Shown piece after piece: positions 1-16,783 of a stretch of 64,000 nucleotides of DNA (within the stretch, counting starts at the first letter, position 1; each line of letters begins with the position of its first letter). The translations under genes were made by a program, and so were the position numbers. The stretch comes from Linyphia triangularis (lineage: Eukaryota > Arthropoda > Arachnida > Araneae > Linyphiidae), in NCBI GenBank assembly GCA_963978545.1, contig OZ021727.1, forward strand, positions 47,839,385 to 47,903,384, written 5' to 3'. The notes beneath the pieces were generated by a model that was given only the letters and a program-made list of their open reading frames with translations, did no database searches and had not been told where the DNA came from.

Positions 1-1079
1 ATTTATCCTCTCTCTTCCAACTTCAAAGTAAGCAAAGAAAAACAGCAATAACAGTTCAAACCTATAATAAGAGCCAAATTAAAAAAGAAAAAAAATACTT
101 TATACTTTTGACATGATTTTCCATTCATAGGATTAACTAAACCTCCCAAACAGCAAAAAAAAAAAATTCGACCAAAAAAATAGTCACGTAAAATGGACTT
201 TTCTTTGAGAAATCTATTCCCTGCCGAATAAGTGGATTCGGTGGCGTTTTTTACCAAAAAACTAAGCACCTTCCAGCACAATACCAGAGAGCAAAACCTT
301 GTTTCTGTCACTGCTGCCGTAAAATGTCGCCAAGTCCCACCAGGACGTGTCTCCGCTTAACCTATCGCCTGGAGGATCCCAGATTGTTTATCCTTATGAA
401 GTTTTGTCCGGACTCTGGTTTTAGTGGGGGACGTGTTGTGATGGGAAAAAAGTCTGGCTGCCAGTGATCTAATTTTTGGCCGAAGTTATAAGTGGATCAG
501 GAAGCAGTAAATAAGGGAAAATCCGTCTTCTTATTTGAGAATGGATTTATTCCTCAAGACAAATACCTTTTGGGGGTGAATAAGGTTGCTTCGGATAAAT
601 GGAAGGAATTGAATTTGTCATTTCAATTAATCATGCTGCAGTTTGTTGTTTATTATTTAATAAAAAAAAAAACTATTTTGTCTTTAAAAATTAAGCTTAG
701 AATTCAAATTAGTTAAACTGATTTGAGACCAATTAGAAAAATAAATTAATAACATATATTGTTTGATTATTTAATGTGTAATCAGAAGTGTCATAAACAC
801 TTATATTTGTTAACTATTGATCTAACATTAATAGGTTTCTTATAGAAAAGACATCGTAAATAAACATAGTGTAAAATTCAAGCAACATTAAGTTTATACA
901 GTATTGAATACAAATATTATAAACTATTCGTTGACATTTTCAGGAAACTATAGTTGATGTTTTTTTCATATTTCCAACAATTTATATCAATTTAAAGTCT
1001 ATGTAATAAAGTTTTTTTATTAATACAATCGATACTTTAATTCTGTTACTTTGCTCTTCAGAAAATATAATCTAGAAGT
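1..1079. other. Non-coding AT-rich DNA with a GC-richer islet
   Basis: No gene is recognised here. Positions about 300-620 are clearly less AT-rich than their surroundings, but carry no convincing reading frame, splice pattern or promoter motif set. The short open frames on either strand contain homopolymer-driven residues and match no family I know. Confidence 0.5.
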
Positions 1080-1084
1080 GGTTA

Positions 1085-1268
1085 TTTTAAAAAGGTCATC
1101 ATCCAGTCACTCTGAACTTGACTTATAAATTCGTTGTCGATGACAATGTTTACAATCAAGCTTTAGATACTATCACTAAAATTCGCTTTTACACTCGTTT
1201 CTTTTGCTGTACATTAAAACTAGATACCAAGCCGAATTCAAGCATGTATAGTTTGGTAACATTTAATA
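1085..1268 (+). repeat. Single unit of the 140-bp-unit dispersed repeat
   Basis: This segment resembles the tandem units at 35.57-36.17 kb. It has a 'catccaRtc...ctga' start, then 'attcgttgtcgatga', then a 'cactaaaa..cgcttttacac' block. It also shares the same downstream flank: 'taccaagc..aattcaa' followed by 'tttggtaacatttaat' here and 'taccaagcttaattcaa' near 36.16 kb. The element family is unknown. The shared flank shows a dispersed repeat with a variable number of internal units. Confidence 0.55.
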
Positions 1269-1519
1269 ACAGAAAAATATAATCAATGGAACGAAATGGG
1301 TATATTTTCCGTTGTGTTCAAACACTACGAAATCTACATTTGGGCTATATATAATATAAATTAGTTGTAGTAAGTTTGAATGGTGAATTTCTAAATCTGC
1401 ACTTTATAATATACATTTTTCATAAACTAGAGTTCAATAATATATTTCTAATACCTTAATAAAAGATAAAGTATCAAATCAAAAATTCTGCTGTGTGCTA
1501 AAGTGCGAAATAATGTCTC

Positions 1520-4884
<3,365 letters not shown>

Positions 4885-5035
4885 AATGCAGTCTCAAATC
4901 TAGTCGGATTGCAGCGCCACTCTTGTTTTGTGGGAGAAAATGGAACTAAAACTTTCGCATCTATGGACTTTTGAAAATTGTTACGGGCAGGAGAGTGCCT
5001 TAGTGCTCTTTTCAATCCAAACATCACGAAAAATT
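4885..5035 (+). repeat. Dispersed repeat with 'GCAGCGCCACT' core (copy 1)
   Basis: The core 'gattgcagcgccactcttg' is followed by 'gtgggagaaaa', 'tcgcatctatggactttt' and 'ggagagtgccttagtgctc'. The same blocks occur inverted at 35.43-35.55 kb and directly at 37.20-37.30 kb, so this is a dispersed repeat. The family is unknown. Confidence 0.65.
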
Positions 5036-8000
5036 CAAAGAGGTTTTATTTAAACAATTTGAATGCATCAAATGTGACTTCAATTAAATAGTTTTTACAT
5101 GATTATCCCCAGATTCTCCAGAACGTTGCCAGTTGTATAAATAATATCAAATAAATTTGAATAAGGATACCGCATATGACATTGAAATCAACTACTATTT
5201 GACATCCCCCACAATTATACTAGTATGCTGTGGTTTTTTAGCAGCTGCCATGAGCCTTTGACAACCTTTCAAATAATTTTTTAGAATAGGTGTTTACAAA
5301 CTATGCATTTCTCGTATTTCTCATTGTTATAACAATTCTGGAAGTAAACCGTAATTAATCAGAAAAGTTCATTTTCAAAAATTCTTAATCGTGAAACAAT
5401 CTTTGTTCATAAAATGGAATATTAACGCTAAATTTAAAAAGAAGTCATCTTTTTTACGGAACACAAGCATGCCCAACATTGTTCAGCGCATTTGAAAAAG
5501 ACTTGTTTGTTGTTTTCATAAAATTTAAACGTAGATAGAAATTGCGATACTTTACATTTGAAAATTTCTTTATTTTTTTAAGAAAAAAAGGACAAATGAG
5601 TATGTATAATGCAAGAACATTTCCGTGTTCGCTCAATTTGGCAATCTTCAAACACTCCTTCTTTCTATTTAAATAATTCGTTCTATATCGTTTATTTTAC
5701 TGTGTTCTATGTTGTTGCTTTTTTTGAAAATTGTCATAATGGTTAGTAGTAAAATTTATATAGTAGTTTGCGAAAAAATTTCCAATATTTTTATCAACAT
5801 TTGAAATTATAGTTAAACGTTTAGGTATGTGGAATATTATGTTACAATTTTGTTTAATTAGGAGTATATTAAAAATGAGTAAAATACTAATATTCTATTT
5901 TGATAGTTACAAATTTTACACAATTTTTCAAAGTTCAAACAAAAGTGACTTAGAAAGCGATAATTATTTTAGATATCGAATTTCCTAAAATCTAATCTTT
6001 CGAAAATTATAAGTAGTAAATAATATTGTGTGCATTCCCTCTCAAAATGAAACTATATTGTCTTTCGTAAAATAAATATTTATCAAGCAAATATTGAAGG
6101 AGTTCATCAGGTCAGTATAATCTAGATTCAACAGTATGTATCTCTATAGCTAGATTATCATTATCTTAACAACCATGTTTTATATATAACCAAACATATG
6201 CTCAACATTGTTGTCAAAGTAATTGGTAATCATTGGTAAAAACATCTTATAACTGCTGTTGATGCTGATACGAACTACTAAATATATGAGCATAAGGTTG
6301 CACATTGCATACATAGTTAATTATTTTATGATAAATCAATAGTTTGCATAAATGTTAAATATTTTAATTAGATGAACATTTTGCTTTTAATTTATATCAA
6401 TATTGTTTTCCCATTCATATTTAATTATACTGTATATTTAAAAAAAAAATAACGAACTTTTATATATTATACAAAAATATATGGGTACATTCAAATTATT
6501 AAAATTCCTTTAACAAAAAATTTTGGTAACATTTCATTACAAAGCTATCTTCGTATGCACGTTCTCTCAATAAAGCTGTAAGTAATGTACGTTGAAACAA
6601 TTGCATTTAATTTTCCCACAACATACCCTTAGTGACTGATGTCCACTTAACTGAGATAATTCAATTGTTACTTAGAAATGTTTTTACTAAATTTATTTTT
6701 TATGTATTAGACAAAAAGTACTTTTCTAACGGATCAAAATTCGCAATGGGATACAATAGCCACGAAATCTTAATCAATCTTCTAAAAATGGCATTTATTT
6801 CAATTTCCTGTATTATTTGAAAGAAAGTCGTTTTATTTGTAGAGTTTTTCTGCGAGATAGATGGCAATAGACACTGAAATGTCTTTCAGCTGTCCAGTAT
6901 TTTCTTTTTTCATTTTGTGACACAACATTAACGTATAAAATCAAGTTTAAATTTAAAGAAAATCTGTAATTATTTATTGTGACGAAAGTAAATATTTTTA
7001 TTTTTAAGTATAAACTTTATAATTGATTTGTAATTTATATCAACAATAGGATAAATAAATTTACAAACCACCTCCGAGAAAAAACGCATGCATTGCTTAT
7101 AAAATCCATACAAAAGATTAAGTGCAAGAAAATAAAAAGCCAAAATAACATAACAATTAATCTTGTACATATACCTTGCTTTTGTCTGATTTTTAAACAA
7201 GTAACTATTATGTTGTTTGATACTTAATGACCATAATTTTAAAAAGTATTATCCATTTAACTATACTAAATGAACCGAGCATTCTCTTTAAAAAAAAAAA
7301 AATTGGGAGGGAGGGTAAATACTTTAGTTTTAAATCGAGAATTATAGTAAAAACTGTTTTATTGATTATTTAAAAGTGTTTTTCAACAAATATACTGCAA
7401 ACAAGGAAATCGCAAACCTTTTAAATTTCCAAATTAGTAGCCTTCATTGAATAGTGCTATTAAAAGAGTAAAATCCTTAATTTTGAATAAAACATTGAAC
7501 ATTTTAAATATTAATTTACTTTCTAACCATGTATATGAGATGTCAAATACAAAGATTTTCTTACTAGTTTTACTAGTGTGTGTCAATTTCTTGAAACTGG
7601 ACCTCTTGGCACCAGCATAATATAAGTATCACGCAGTTGGATACTAAACAAAATGACTTGATACATTATATTTTGACTGGCTTCGAGCCAATCAGAGTCA
7701 AGGGATCCACCAATAGAAGTAGTTAAAGCACAGAATATGAAATTGAAATCAAGATCAAGAACAAAGCAGCAGTTATCATAAACATTATGAACTAAATAAA
7801 ATCGAAAACTTATTGCAGTATTACAAAAGACTAAACATTTGGCGAACACTTATTAAAGCTAATATTTGTCAAAAATGCGTTTTGTTTTTACTGATTTTTT
7901 AATTTTACTGATTAAGTTTAAATACAATGTGATCCTATATGGTGCATATTCATGTGTTAGAAGGTTGTATTTGCCTGAAACTCTTAAAAATTAAAATAAG

Positions 8001-8275
8001 TAAAAAGATGTAACAGATGTCAACTTGGCAATTATATCTTTGATAGTATACAATTAGAACTGACGCAAATGTCTTTAAATGGAAAATAAATAAATAAGTT
8101 ATTCAAAAATGAAATGAATCAGAAAAAATATGCATTTCAAAACTTTAAACCTAGGTACAACAACTTATAACGACCAATATGCTCAATATAAGATTTTAAT
8201 ATGTTTCAATAATTTTATAATTATTAAATCTAGTAGAAACTATATATTCAAAATTATTAATAGTCAATCCCAGCT
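5036..8275. other. Gene-free AT-rich stretch
   Basis: No gene, transposon end or long repeat was recognised. The short open frames here have no family resemblance and a composition expected from AT-rich noncoding DNA. Confidence 0.5.
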
Positions 8276-9443
8276 ACAGTAAACCGTCCGTGGACCTAAC
8301 AATTAGTCCATTATAACCAAGGGCTCACTAGATCCAAACTAAATATTTTTTAGCTTATGACAGTAGCACTGTCAGAAATAGTGAGTGTGACGGTACATAA
8401 TTTGTTTATAAATTATTAATTAAATAGATAATTAATCAAATATTAAAAGGAAAAATAGTTATACAACTTAAGCTTGGTGATTTTAATCTCACATTCTGTG
8501 GAAGAAATTAGTTATTTTTTATTGAATATTATTAGATTTTATGCAGAGTTCATCAATTTTGTTATCAATAATTAGCAAAGAATCCATTGTTTTTTCGTCC
8601 ACATTTTCTGTAAAAAGAATGTTCAGGATATTCACTTCCGAGATAGAAGATGTCAAAATTTCACATTCTTCTTCAGCATCGTTCTTTTATTTAACTTCAG
8701 ATTTACAATGTCATCATCTGTAGGAACACCCGAAATGCAAACTTTGTCATCGCAAGATTCGAATCGGCCCGGAACTTCCCCTGGGAAAATGTTCACACCA
8801 AGAAGCTAATGGTAGGTTTTCTTGGTCGGGTCTTTGTCCTCTACAGTGACGTCATTTCCTTCCAACATCCTTCGAAAGATCAGCATGTCAGAATCAGTTG
8901 CGTATTTTTGTTGATGTCACCTGATTTCATGACTTTTCCAACAAAACGATTGCTTCCTAAAGAGAGATGTTGTATTCATGTTGTTCCTGTTTGACAATTT
9001 TAACTTTTTCCTCAATTGAAAATGCTTTCCTTTTTAAAGAATTCGATATTTTTTACAACATCTTTTGCTGCTCTTGAAAAAACATCTGCTTAGAATAGTG
9101 GATTCATAAAACTAGGGAGAGGGGAGAGACGAAGAAAAGCAACCGGGAAAAGAGGAAGAAGAGGAATGCTGCTTAACAAGTTATTCACCATAGTTCAAGC
9201 AGATGAACATGAATGAAATTTGATACAATGTAAAGGAATGCTGTCATTTTCTCTACCAACTCATTCAAGTTTAAAGTTATAGATCTGAACAAAAAATTTG
9301 GAAATGAAATTTGAGTTCACTATAAACGAACTACCATTTTCTCAACTGTTAATGGGAGTTCGGTCGGGACCATTAAAAGAGTTCACTACAACCGAGTGTT
9401 CACTACATCCCGTGTTTATTAAAGCGGGGTTCGATTGTAGATA
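8276..9443 (-). mobile_element. pogo/Tigger-like DNA transposon, decayed
   Basis: The two ends are imperfect inverted repeats. The left end begins 'ctacagtaaacc' and the right end, read on the minus strand, begins 'ctacaatcgaacc'. Both continue with further 'ttataacc' or 'gttcactaca' type motifs, as in Tigger/pogo terminal repeats. Between them, the minus strand holds recognisable N- and C-terminal pieces of a pogo-type transposase. The element is about 1.17 kb, shorter than a full-length autonomous copy, so the catalytic middle has been lost. Confidence 0.6.
8541..9040 (-). pseudogene. Remnant of pogo/CENP-B-like transposase
   Basis: On the minus strand, near 9035-8990, the reading KRKAFSIEEKVKIVKQ matches the helix-turn-helix start of pogo/Tigger/CENP-B-type proteins. 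Near 8760-8700 there is GVPTDDDIV. A third block at about 8690-8545, EEECEILTSSISEVNIL followed by TMDSLLIIDNKIDEL, matches the acidic, leucine-rich C-terminal tail of these transposases. The blocks lie in different frames with stops between them. The DDE catalytic core (DNA cleavage and strand transfer) is not visible, consistent with an internal deletion. This is a dead copy. The assignment to pogo rests on the N-terminal and C-terminal motifs together with the terminal repeats. Confidence 0.6.
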
Positions 9444-10510
9444 ATTTTATTTGTGTTACAAATAATGTTAAATTAACACTGCTTTTGATATTATTCGGTT
9501 AAACTATTTTCTTCTATATTGTAATTATTATATTCATATTATTGTACGTGAAAATCACTTTTCAACTATAATTTTTTTCACAATTAAGTTTATATAGAAA
9601 TAACTGTTTAAGAAAATCCATAATAACTTATTTTACACAACAAAATTAAAATAGTATAAACCATATATAATTGAACTAATATCTTTAACCAGTCTCTTAG
9701 GTAATTTAACGTATATGCACCATACAAAATACCTTAAATAACCTTTAATCTTCAACCTAAATCCACAATAGCCTTTAAACATATCATTATAATATATGCT
9801 CATTACGATAACAAGTGGTCTTATTAAATACGTTCGCATAAAATACACATTTAATAAATGAGCGATATCACTTATCAAAATCATCACTTAAATTTTTTGC
9901 AAGTATTTACTTACTACTTATAAGATAATTGAAATACAATTAGTGATAATTTCGATGCATTTACCTGACATTCAACTTTCTCGTAAATAATATCTAATTA
10001 GGATTTGTTTTATGTAAAGGATGCTTTATGTACACTTTTAATGAAATGGCATAAATAATATACTAGCTTTCCTCTAAGTAGTTTATATCATTTATCCTAT
10101 TTATCTGCCAAAATAATACATTAATTAGTTGAGATTCCAGTGTTATGCACGGAACGCGTTTTTTTTAATAGACTAACTATTATACGAGCTTTAACTTTCT
10201 TTTTATTCACTTAATCTGTTTTCTTAAATACAAACATTCTTCTACAGTTTCCTTTATTGATGCAAAAGCTAATTAACTAATTATTGAAATCTATTGTTAT
10301 ATCTATTCAATTATAAGGGACATTATTCTCAATGACTTCTTATTAAACCAGTGATCCGTTAAAATTGTACAAAAAATATCATATATAAAAGATCTTATAG
10401 CATGTTAAGTGTGTATTGATTATTTTTCATATTTTTAACATTGATACTATAATTATTAGTTTACTTGCTTTTGTTTACTCCTACTATTATAATGTGTGTG
10501 TAATGACTTC

Positions 10511-10552
<42 letters not shown>

Positions 10553-12057
10553 GTTTTATAGCTTTAATGTTTATCATTTAATAATTTTAGTTCTTCAAAA
10601 GCTTTATCCAGTATAGTCAATTTTAGAGACTATCCCGACTAATAGTTTACGAATAAAGACTAAAAAATTGCCACTTTTAAAATATTTTCTTTACTTAGTC
10701 TCCAGAATATCCCTTACAAAAACACTACATATTCTCTGATTATTATTTCTTTTTACATTTTTATCAGAAAATTAAAATTTTTGCAAGAGTTCCAAGAATT
10801 CCTTTCCAATTAAAAATGTATTCAAAATACTTCATTTAACCATACTTACCAAACAGTTTAATTTCTTATACTTTTTCATTTAAATTCTTGTCATAAATAC
10901 ATTGTATTTTACAACAAAGAAGTTCCAATCTGATGAAATTATAAAATATTACAGCTATACCTTTATTTTAAACATTTCTTATTTATGAAAATTTCCTATC
11001 ACGAAGAAGCTCTTCAACTTTCAGCCAGAAATATACTTGAGTAAAAAACTAATGAATAAAACATTTTAGAACAAATTGGACATAAAATGCAATTGCATTT
11101 AGAAGGAGAATTTTTATTACCCTGATGTTTCGTAGTACGGCGACGAAAACTTTTTTGTTACGTCTTATTTCTCGCTTTTAAGAGAACTACGTAGACACAA
11201 GGACCCTCGTTTCGTATTTGCATTATAAAGTGTTGTTAAAGTGGTAATACTTCGCCATTGATTTGTTTTATTCTTCTTAAAGCATGTTCACTTCTTTCTT
11301 ACGATTTTTAACTTATAAAAAAGTCCTGAAAGTAACAATAGAAAAGCTATATTTACCATGTTCGTTTTTAACAAAGGAGAGAGAGTGTAAAAGTATGACG
11401 TTACATAAAGTATTTAACAAAGTAATAAAAATAGACATGTAAATAAAAATATATCTCCTATCTATTTGTCTTGAAAAAATAAGAAACTATCACAATATTT
11501 TATTTGGAATTTATAGGTTTTACAACCTAAAATTATATTTCAAATAGGAACAAAAATAATTAGAAAAATATTTTAAAACTAAAATTTATTTATAGATTAC
11601 AACCAATAAAATTATATCATATTTCTTTTCTGTGATAATAGAAAGTATGTAGTAAAGTTAGTCGAAAAGTACTTCAAAACTACCTTACAGTATTCTCCAA
11701 CTTAAACAAAAAAATATTTCTCAAATATTGATTAATCAGTAAGCATCAATAAAAAATTCAAAAAGAGTTTCACTATATTAAGTATAAAATTAGTTATTAG
11801 TGTTTAAAATAGAAAATTATATTTAATTCTAAAACTTTTTTACAATTTTAACATGGGCTGGAATTCAGCTTGGAGGAAACTTTGTAATTTTTTCATCGTA
11901 AGATATATTAATAAAATATAAACAAACAACTGTCAGTTCAGTGTTCTTTGGAAATATTCCGGAAATAATGAATTGCAAAAGATATTGCCAAATTGGTGAG
12001 CTTGTCAATATTTTTCGTGACAAAAATAATAAATGGTTGTTTGATATATTTTCTTTT
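9444..12057. other. Gene-free AT-rich stretch with a poly(T) tract
   Basis: It contains a run of 36 T at 10513-10548. Otherwise no gene or element ends were recognised. Confidence 0.5.
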
Positions 12058-12136
12058 AAATGGTAATTTGAAAAATATTTTTTTAAATGGTAATTTGAAA
12101 AATATTTTTTTAAATGGTAATTTGATAAATATCCTT
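12054..12136 (+). repeat. Three-copy 27-bp minisatellite
   Basis: The motif 'aaatggtaatttga' recurs at 12058, 12085 and 12112, a 27-bp period. Because 27 is a multiple of three, it leaves a periodic open frame on each strand (NGNLKNIFL repeats on plus). That frame is a by-product, not evidence of a gene. Confidence 0.85.
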
Positions 12137-15100
12137 TTCACCATGCAATTTCATGCGAATATTAATAAAGCCGAATTCTCTCCATTTGAAATTCTTTGCA
12201 CAATATAATTATAAAATTGTAACACATATTAAAACATAGAGTTTTTACTCCGTAATGTACTAAAAAAAATGTTTTTAAAAAATTATGCTTTTCCTCAATA
12301 CAAATCAAATGTATTATGCAAAACAAACTTGAAAACGTACATAATATACAATTAACTCTTAAACGATCAGAGGTGGAAATTCTCTGTAATAACTGAAAAT
12401 GCTGTTCAACTACAATGGTGCTTTACTTGCAAGAAAACATCAAGTCAAAACAAAAGCTCATAAAATCGAATTATTAAATTGTAAAATTTTAATCACTAAA
12501 ATTATTATGAGATGTTTTAATGTATTACTTCCAGTGGATGTACAATATAAATAAAAACAGCTTCCAACTAATTGTGCTTACTGCTTTTGCTTAGATATAC
12601 TGAAAAATTTCGATTTCGATATACGAATGAATTATAATACAGTCTTAATCAAGCTTGTGGTTAAAATAATGTAAACTTTTATATAACTAAGTTTCTAAAC
12701 ATCAATATTTGGCAACAAGCAAAATAAATTTGTTCTATTAGCTTTTCAAAGTAAGTAAATAAATGGGAGAAATTTTCGTTTGGTTCAATTCTTAATATAT
12801 TAATTATTCAGTTCAATCTTGGATTTACGATATGTTTATTAATATTTCCAAAACTATGTTGCAAGTAATCACACAATCCTAGAAACGCAATATATTTCAA
12901 ATATATATGGAAATTAAAAACAAATATTTGAATACAATTTTTAACTATGTAATATCAGTTTAATATGCAGGTTACATAATAAAGTAAATTAAACAAGACT
13001 CTTATCTAAGAGATAGAAACTCTTAATAATACGTCATTATTAACAAACGTTTGTTTCAATTGAACCATTGCTTGGATATGTATTTAAAATGTTTTACTTT
13101 AAGCAGTCTTTATTATTTAGATCTTGAATTTATATAAACAAATACCAAAATAAAAATAAAGTATAACATAAAGCATTTTAAACTTATATAATGACTTACT
13201 CCCTAAAATTCGTAAATCCTAAATAACTTAAATTATAATTATTAAAACCAATTTTTTACAAACTAACATATTTGATTACTCATACTAATGAATCTTATAG
13301 TTAAATTTTAACTAATTTCTGCAAGTAACAATTTAAATCAAAATGCCATAAATATTTTAAATATTCAATCAAGTTTATGAAAAAATATCCAACTGATTAA
13401 ATTAATGTATTTATGTAAAGTAAATAAAATTCACGTTAGCTTACCTATAACTTCTTTAGATGAATAATCAAACCAAAACTTTAGATACATAAAAAAACAC
13501 TTGATCTAATATGAACTCTTAATTTCTAAAATTTCAATTTTATTTAAAAATCAATTCAAAACATTAAATATCTGGAAATTAAAGACTATCATAGTTACTT
13601 TCTATAAATGATTACCGGAATAGATTTAGAAAATTATTGCATCACCTTGCATAAATTTACACGGCCTTATAAAAAAAAACGTGATATATAATATCAACCG
13701 TGAATGATCTTACAAACCTTTTATAAATTAAATTCTTAAAAATCATTAACTTTCTACTGTAATTTGCATCTCTTTAGCAGTTATCTTTATATTACTTTTT
13801 TATATGGTAAAATTTAAAGAAAAGCTTCCTTCATTGATTAACAAATATAATATTACCATTCTAATTAGTTAAACTATTTAATCCTAACCAGTTAAACTAT
13901 TAAAATTAAATAGTATATACACTTTATACAAAGAATAATTTTCTCATGAATATACTGAATTTTATAAATTTTTCATCAACAATTACCAAAATACATCAAT
14001 CAAATTAATTCTCTGAAATTTGCTATGCAAATGCATAAAGTAAGTTTTTGCGAAACAAGTGTTTCTAATAAGGCATTAAAGTTATTTTATGGCCAGATCA
14101 GCACATGATACATTCCAGAACACTAATTCTGTATGGTTGTCACAAATAACGAAACGAAGCATGGCTTATTTCAAAATGTCGCCAAAGCTTTTACTTGGAA
14201 GAAAATGTTTTGTTAAGCCATTTATTCACAAATGTAAATTGAGCTATAAAGCTTGGGCTACAATCTGAATATAATTTGAATTTAGGTATCGAAAACTTTA
14301 AACTATCATTTCTAAGCTGTTATAATTAAAAAATAGGGTGTCTGAAATTATGTCACTATTTGAAGTTATATCATCAGTAATCTAAATATGTGATACTACA
14401 TACTGTTAATTACATTCTTCTTCACTTTTTTGATCCTCCAAAATTCCCCAACTGTTTATGATTTTATTAAATCATCACAAAAAGTGACATTGTCAATCAC
14501 AGCTCTCATGCATTTAATTCTGAAGATGAAAGATTATAATATATGTCAAATAGATATATAAGGAGTTAAAATTTTTAAACACTTAAAAATTAACATAGTA
14601 AAGTATTAAACTAAATTACAGTTTAAATATTTTTTGTTTGGATGCATTAATATTTAAGTTCGTAAAAATTTCGTGACCGAATTATAAAAAGGAAAATTAT
14701 CAATAACCGCAAAAAATAACAAAATATCAAATATTCGAGAAAGAACAAAAACGGAATGAAACTTTTTTTTATTAATAATTTCGGTAGAAGTTAAAATATA
14801 AAAGATTCTGTTTTGAGATACATTTGTGCAGACTATGAATTTAAACAGAAACAATTGCTTCTGCTCATGATAGAGTAAAATAGTTCATCAAATAGTAAAA
14901 TTATACTCTCTTTTTTTTTTCAATATTTCTCTAAATTTTAAAATTGAATGCCGAATGGTTGTTCAATATAAATTAAAATAGTATACTCGTAAAATAAATG
15001 TTTTACATTAAATCACGAATGCATAGTCAACACCGTTCCATCTGAATACGCACGCCAAGTTTAAACAAATTAAAACAAATTAATCCAACTTAAGAACAAC

Positions 15101-16135
15101 CAAGTACTCATCGCTAAACTCATCATTAAGTGAGGTTTTTTCGTTGTGTTTAATGTGCACTTTACATAGTCTGAAGTTCATTAAATACTCACTTTTGTGT
15201 CGGGATTTTAAACCTGATATTGCAAATAAAATAGTACATTGCAGCAGTGCAACAAATAAGCTATAAATAATTAAAGAAGAGTTTTAAATTAAAATGTGTG
15301 CTAGATCCATGATAGAAAAACATTCAAAATTGCAACTTAAAAATTGAGGCCTATATTGAAAGCAAATTTTTATACCGTTTTTATTAGACCATGGCCGCTT
15401 ACAATCACAATGAATATTAACTATATTTAACTTTATTTTTAATCCAAATCAAATATATTAAACAGAAATAAATTTCTCTGAAATTATTAAAAGTCTAATC
15501 CTTAAGTAATTTATTTTATAATTATATTTCTAATTGTAAATGTCAGATTCTACAAGTTGCGCGTATTTTACACAAGTCAAGGTTCTTTAAATGAGATCTC
15601 GTTTAAATATTCATACATATATTCTTTTCTATTTTCTTCTCTTTAGCTTCAAATTTTAGTATCAAACACAATGTTATATAGAAAGAAGTTATTTCTCAAA
15701 CTAACCAAATAATTATTTTTAAGAAACTAAATTTTTTCTATGTTTGGAAATTTGTGAACCAGAATCAGTTTTCAGAACAGGACATCAAGATATATTACAA
15801 AAATGCCCGAAATAAAGTACGAAATAATATACATCATGATTCTATAATGAATAATTAATTTTAAAAATAACAGAATTTTAATTTTTAGACAACCCATGTA
15901 GTGTGAAGAAGTAAATTATAAAATTGTTGAATACTTAACACTATATTCTAAAAATTAACCAAATTATGAAGATTTTAAAATTGAGATAGTAGTACATTTA
16001 TTTAGGAAAGTAGAGTTGCAAGTTAATGATAACATAATCTGTTCTATGTATTTTAAATGCTATGTATTGTAAATAATCAATTGTTGAACAAAGTACTTTG
16101 ATTTTAATTATGCTTTCTTCAACAATTGAATATTT
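12137..16135. other. Gene-free AT-rich stretch
   Basis: No coding blocks, transposon ends or long repeats were recognised. Confidence 0.5.
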
Positions 16136-16535
16136 TGAAAGAAAGCACATTTAGAATCACAGTACTTTATTCAACATGAAATTTGGTTTAGGCCTCTCAT
16201 TTTGGTCATTATTATCTGAAATTACTTACATGAAATTGTATAAGCCATTTATAAAAGTGTTCAATTGAATTTCAAGATAAAGTGATTGTTCACATTAGTA
16301 TAATTTGAACTCGGAAATACTTTTATAACTGGATTTGAAAGAAATCACATTTAGAATCAGAGTACTTTATTCAACATGAATTTTGGTTTAGGCCTCTCAT
16401 TTTGGTCATTATTATCTGAAATTACTTACATGAAATGGTATAAGCCATTTATAAATGTGTTTAATTGAATTTCAAGATAAAGTAATTGTTCACATTAGTG
16501 TAATTTGAACTCGGAAATACTTTTATAACTGGATT
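16136..16535 (+). repeat. Tandem duplication of a 200-bp unit
   Basis: The block starting 'gaaagaaagcacatttagaa' is repeated 200 bp later as 'gaaagaaatcacattt'. The rest of the unit repeats with only a few differences, through 'aacatgaa', 'ggtttaggcctctcatttt' and 'actcggaaatactttta'. The two copies abut directly. No transposon ends are visible, so this looks like a local tandem duplication. Confidence 0.9.
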
Positions 16536-16743
16536 TTTTCAGTAACAAGGAGTGTATAGCAATTAAAATTCTACAAATTTTAAAATAAATTCCTCATCGG
16601 AGTTCCATAATCGTTTTACGATTCCAACCTTTAATTTTAAGAGTTTTGTAATTGATACTGATATCTTATCTCTAAGAGCAATTGAAATAAATTATTTAAC
16701 ACATTTATAGAATACCTAGTACCAGTGCTCTTAGAAAAATCAG

Positions 16744-16783
16744 ATGCTCCCTTCCCCTATAGACAAACAGGGGAAGGGAGCAT
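16744..16783. repeat. Perfect 15-bp GC-rich hairpin
   Basis: The arms atgctcccttcccct (16744-16758) and aggggaagggagcat (16769-16783) are exact reverse complements separated by 10 nt. Such a purine/pyrimidine-segregated stem stands out in this AT-rich setting. It could form an RNA or DNA hairpin. No T-run or promoter nearby supports a defined RNA gene. Confidence 0.8.

Noticed and set aside
11938..12208. Periodic frames on both strands near 12.06 kb
   Set aside because: They come from a 27-bp minisatellite whose length is a multiple of three.
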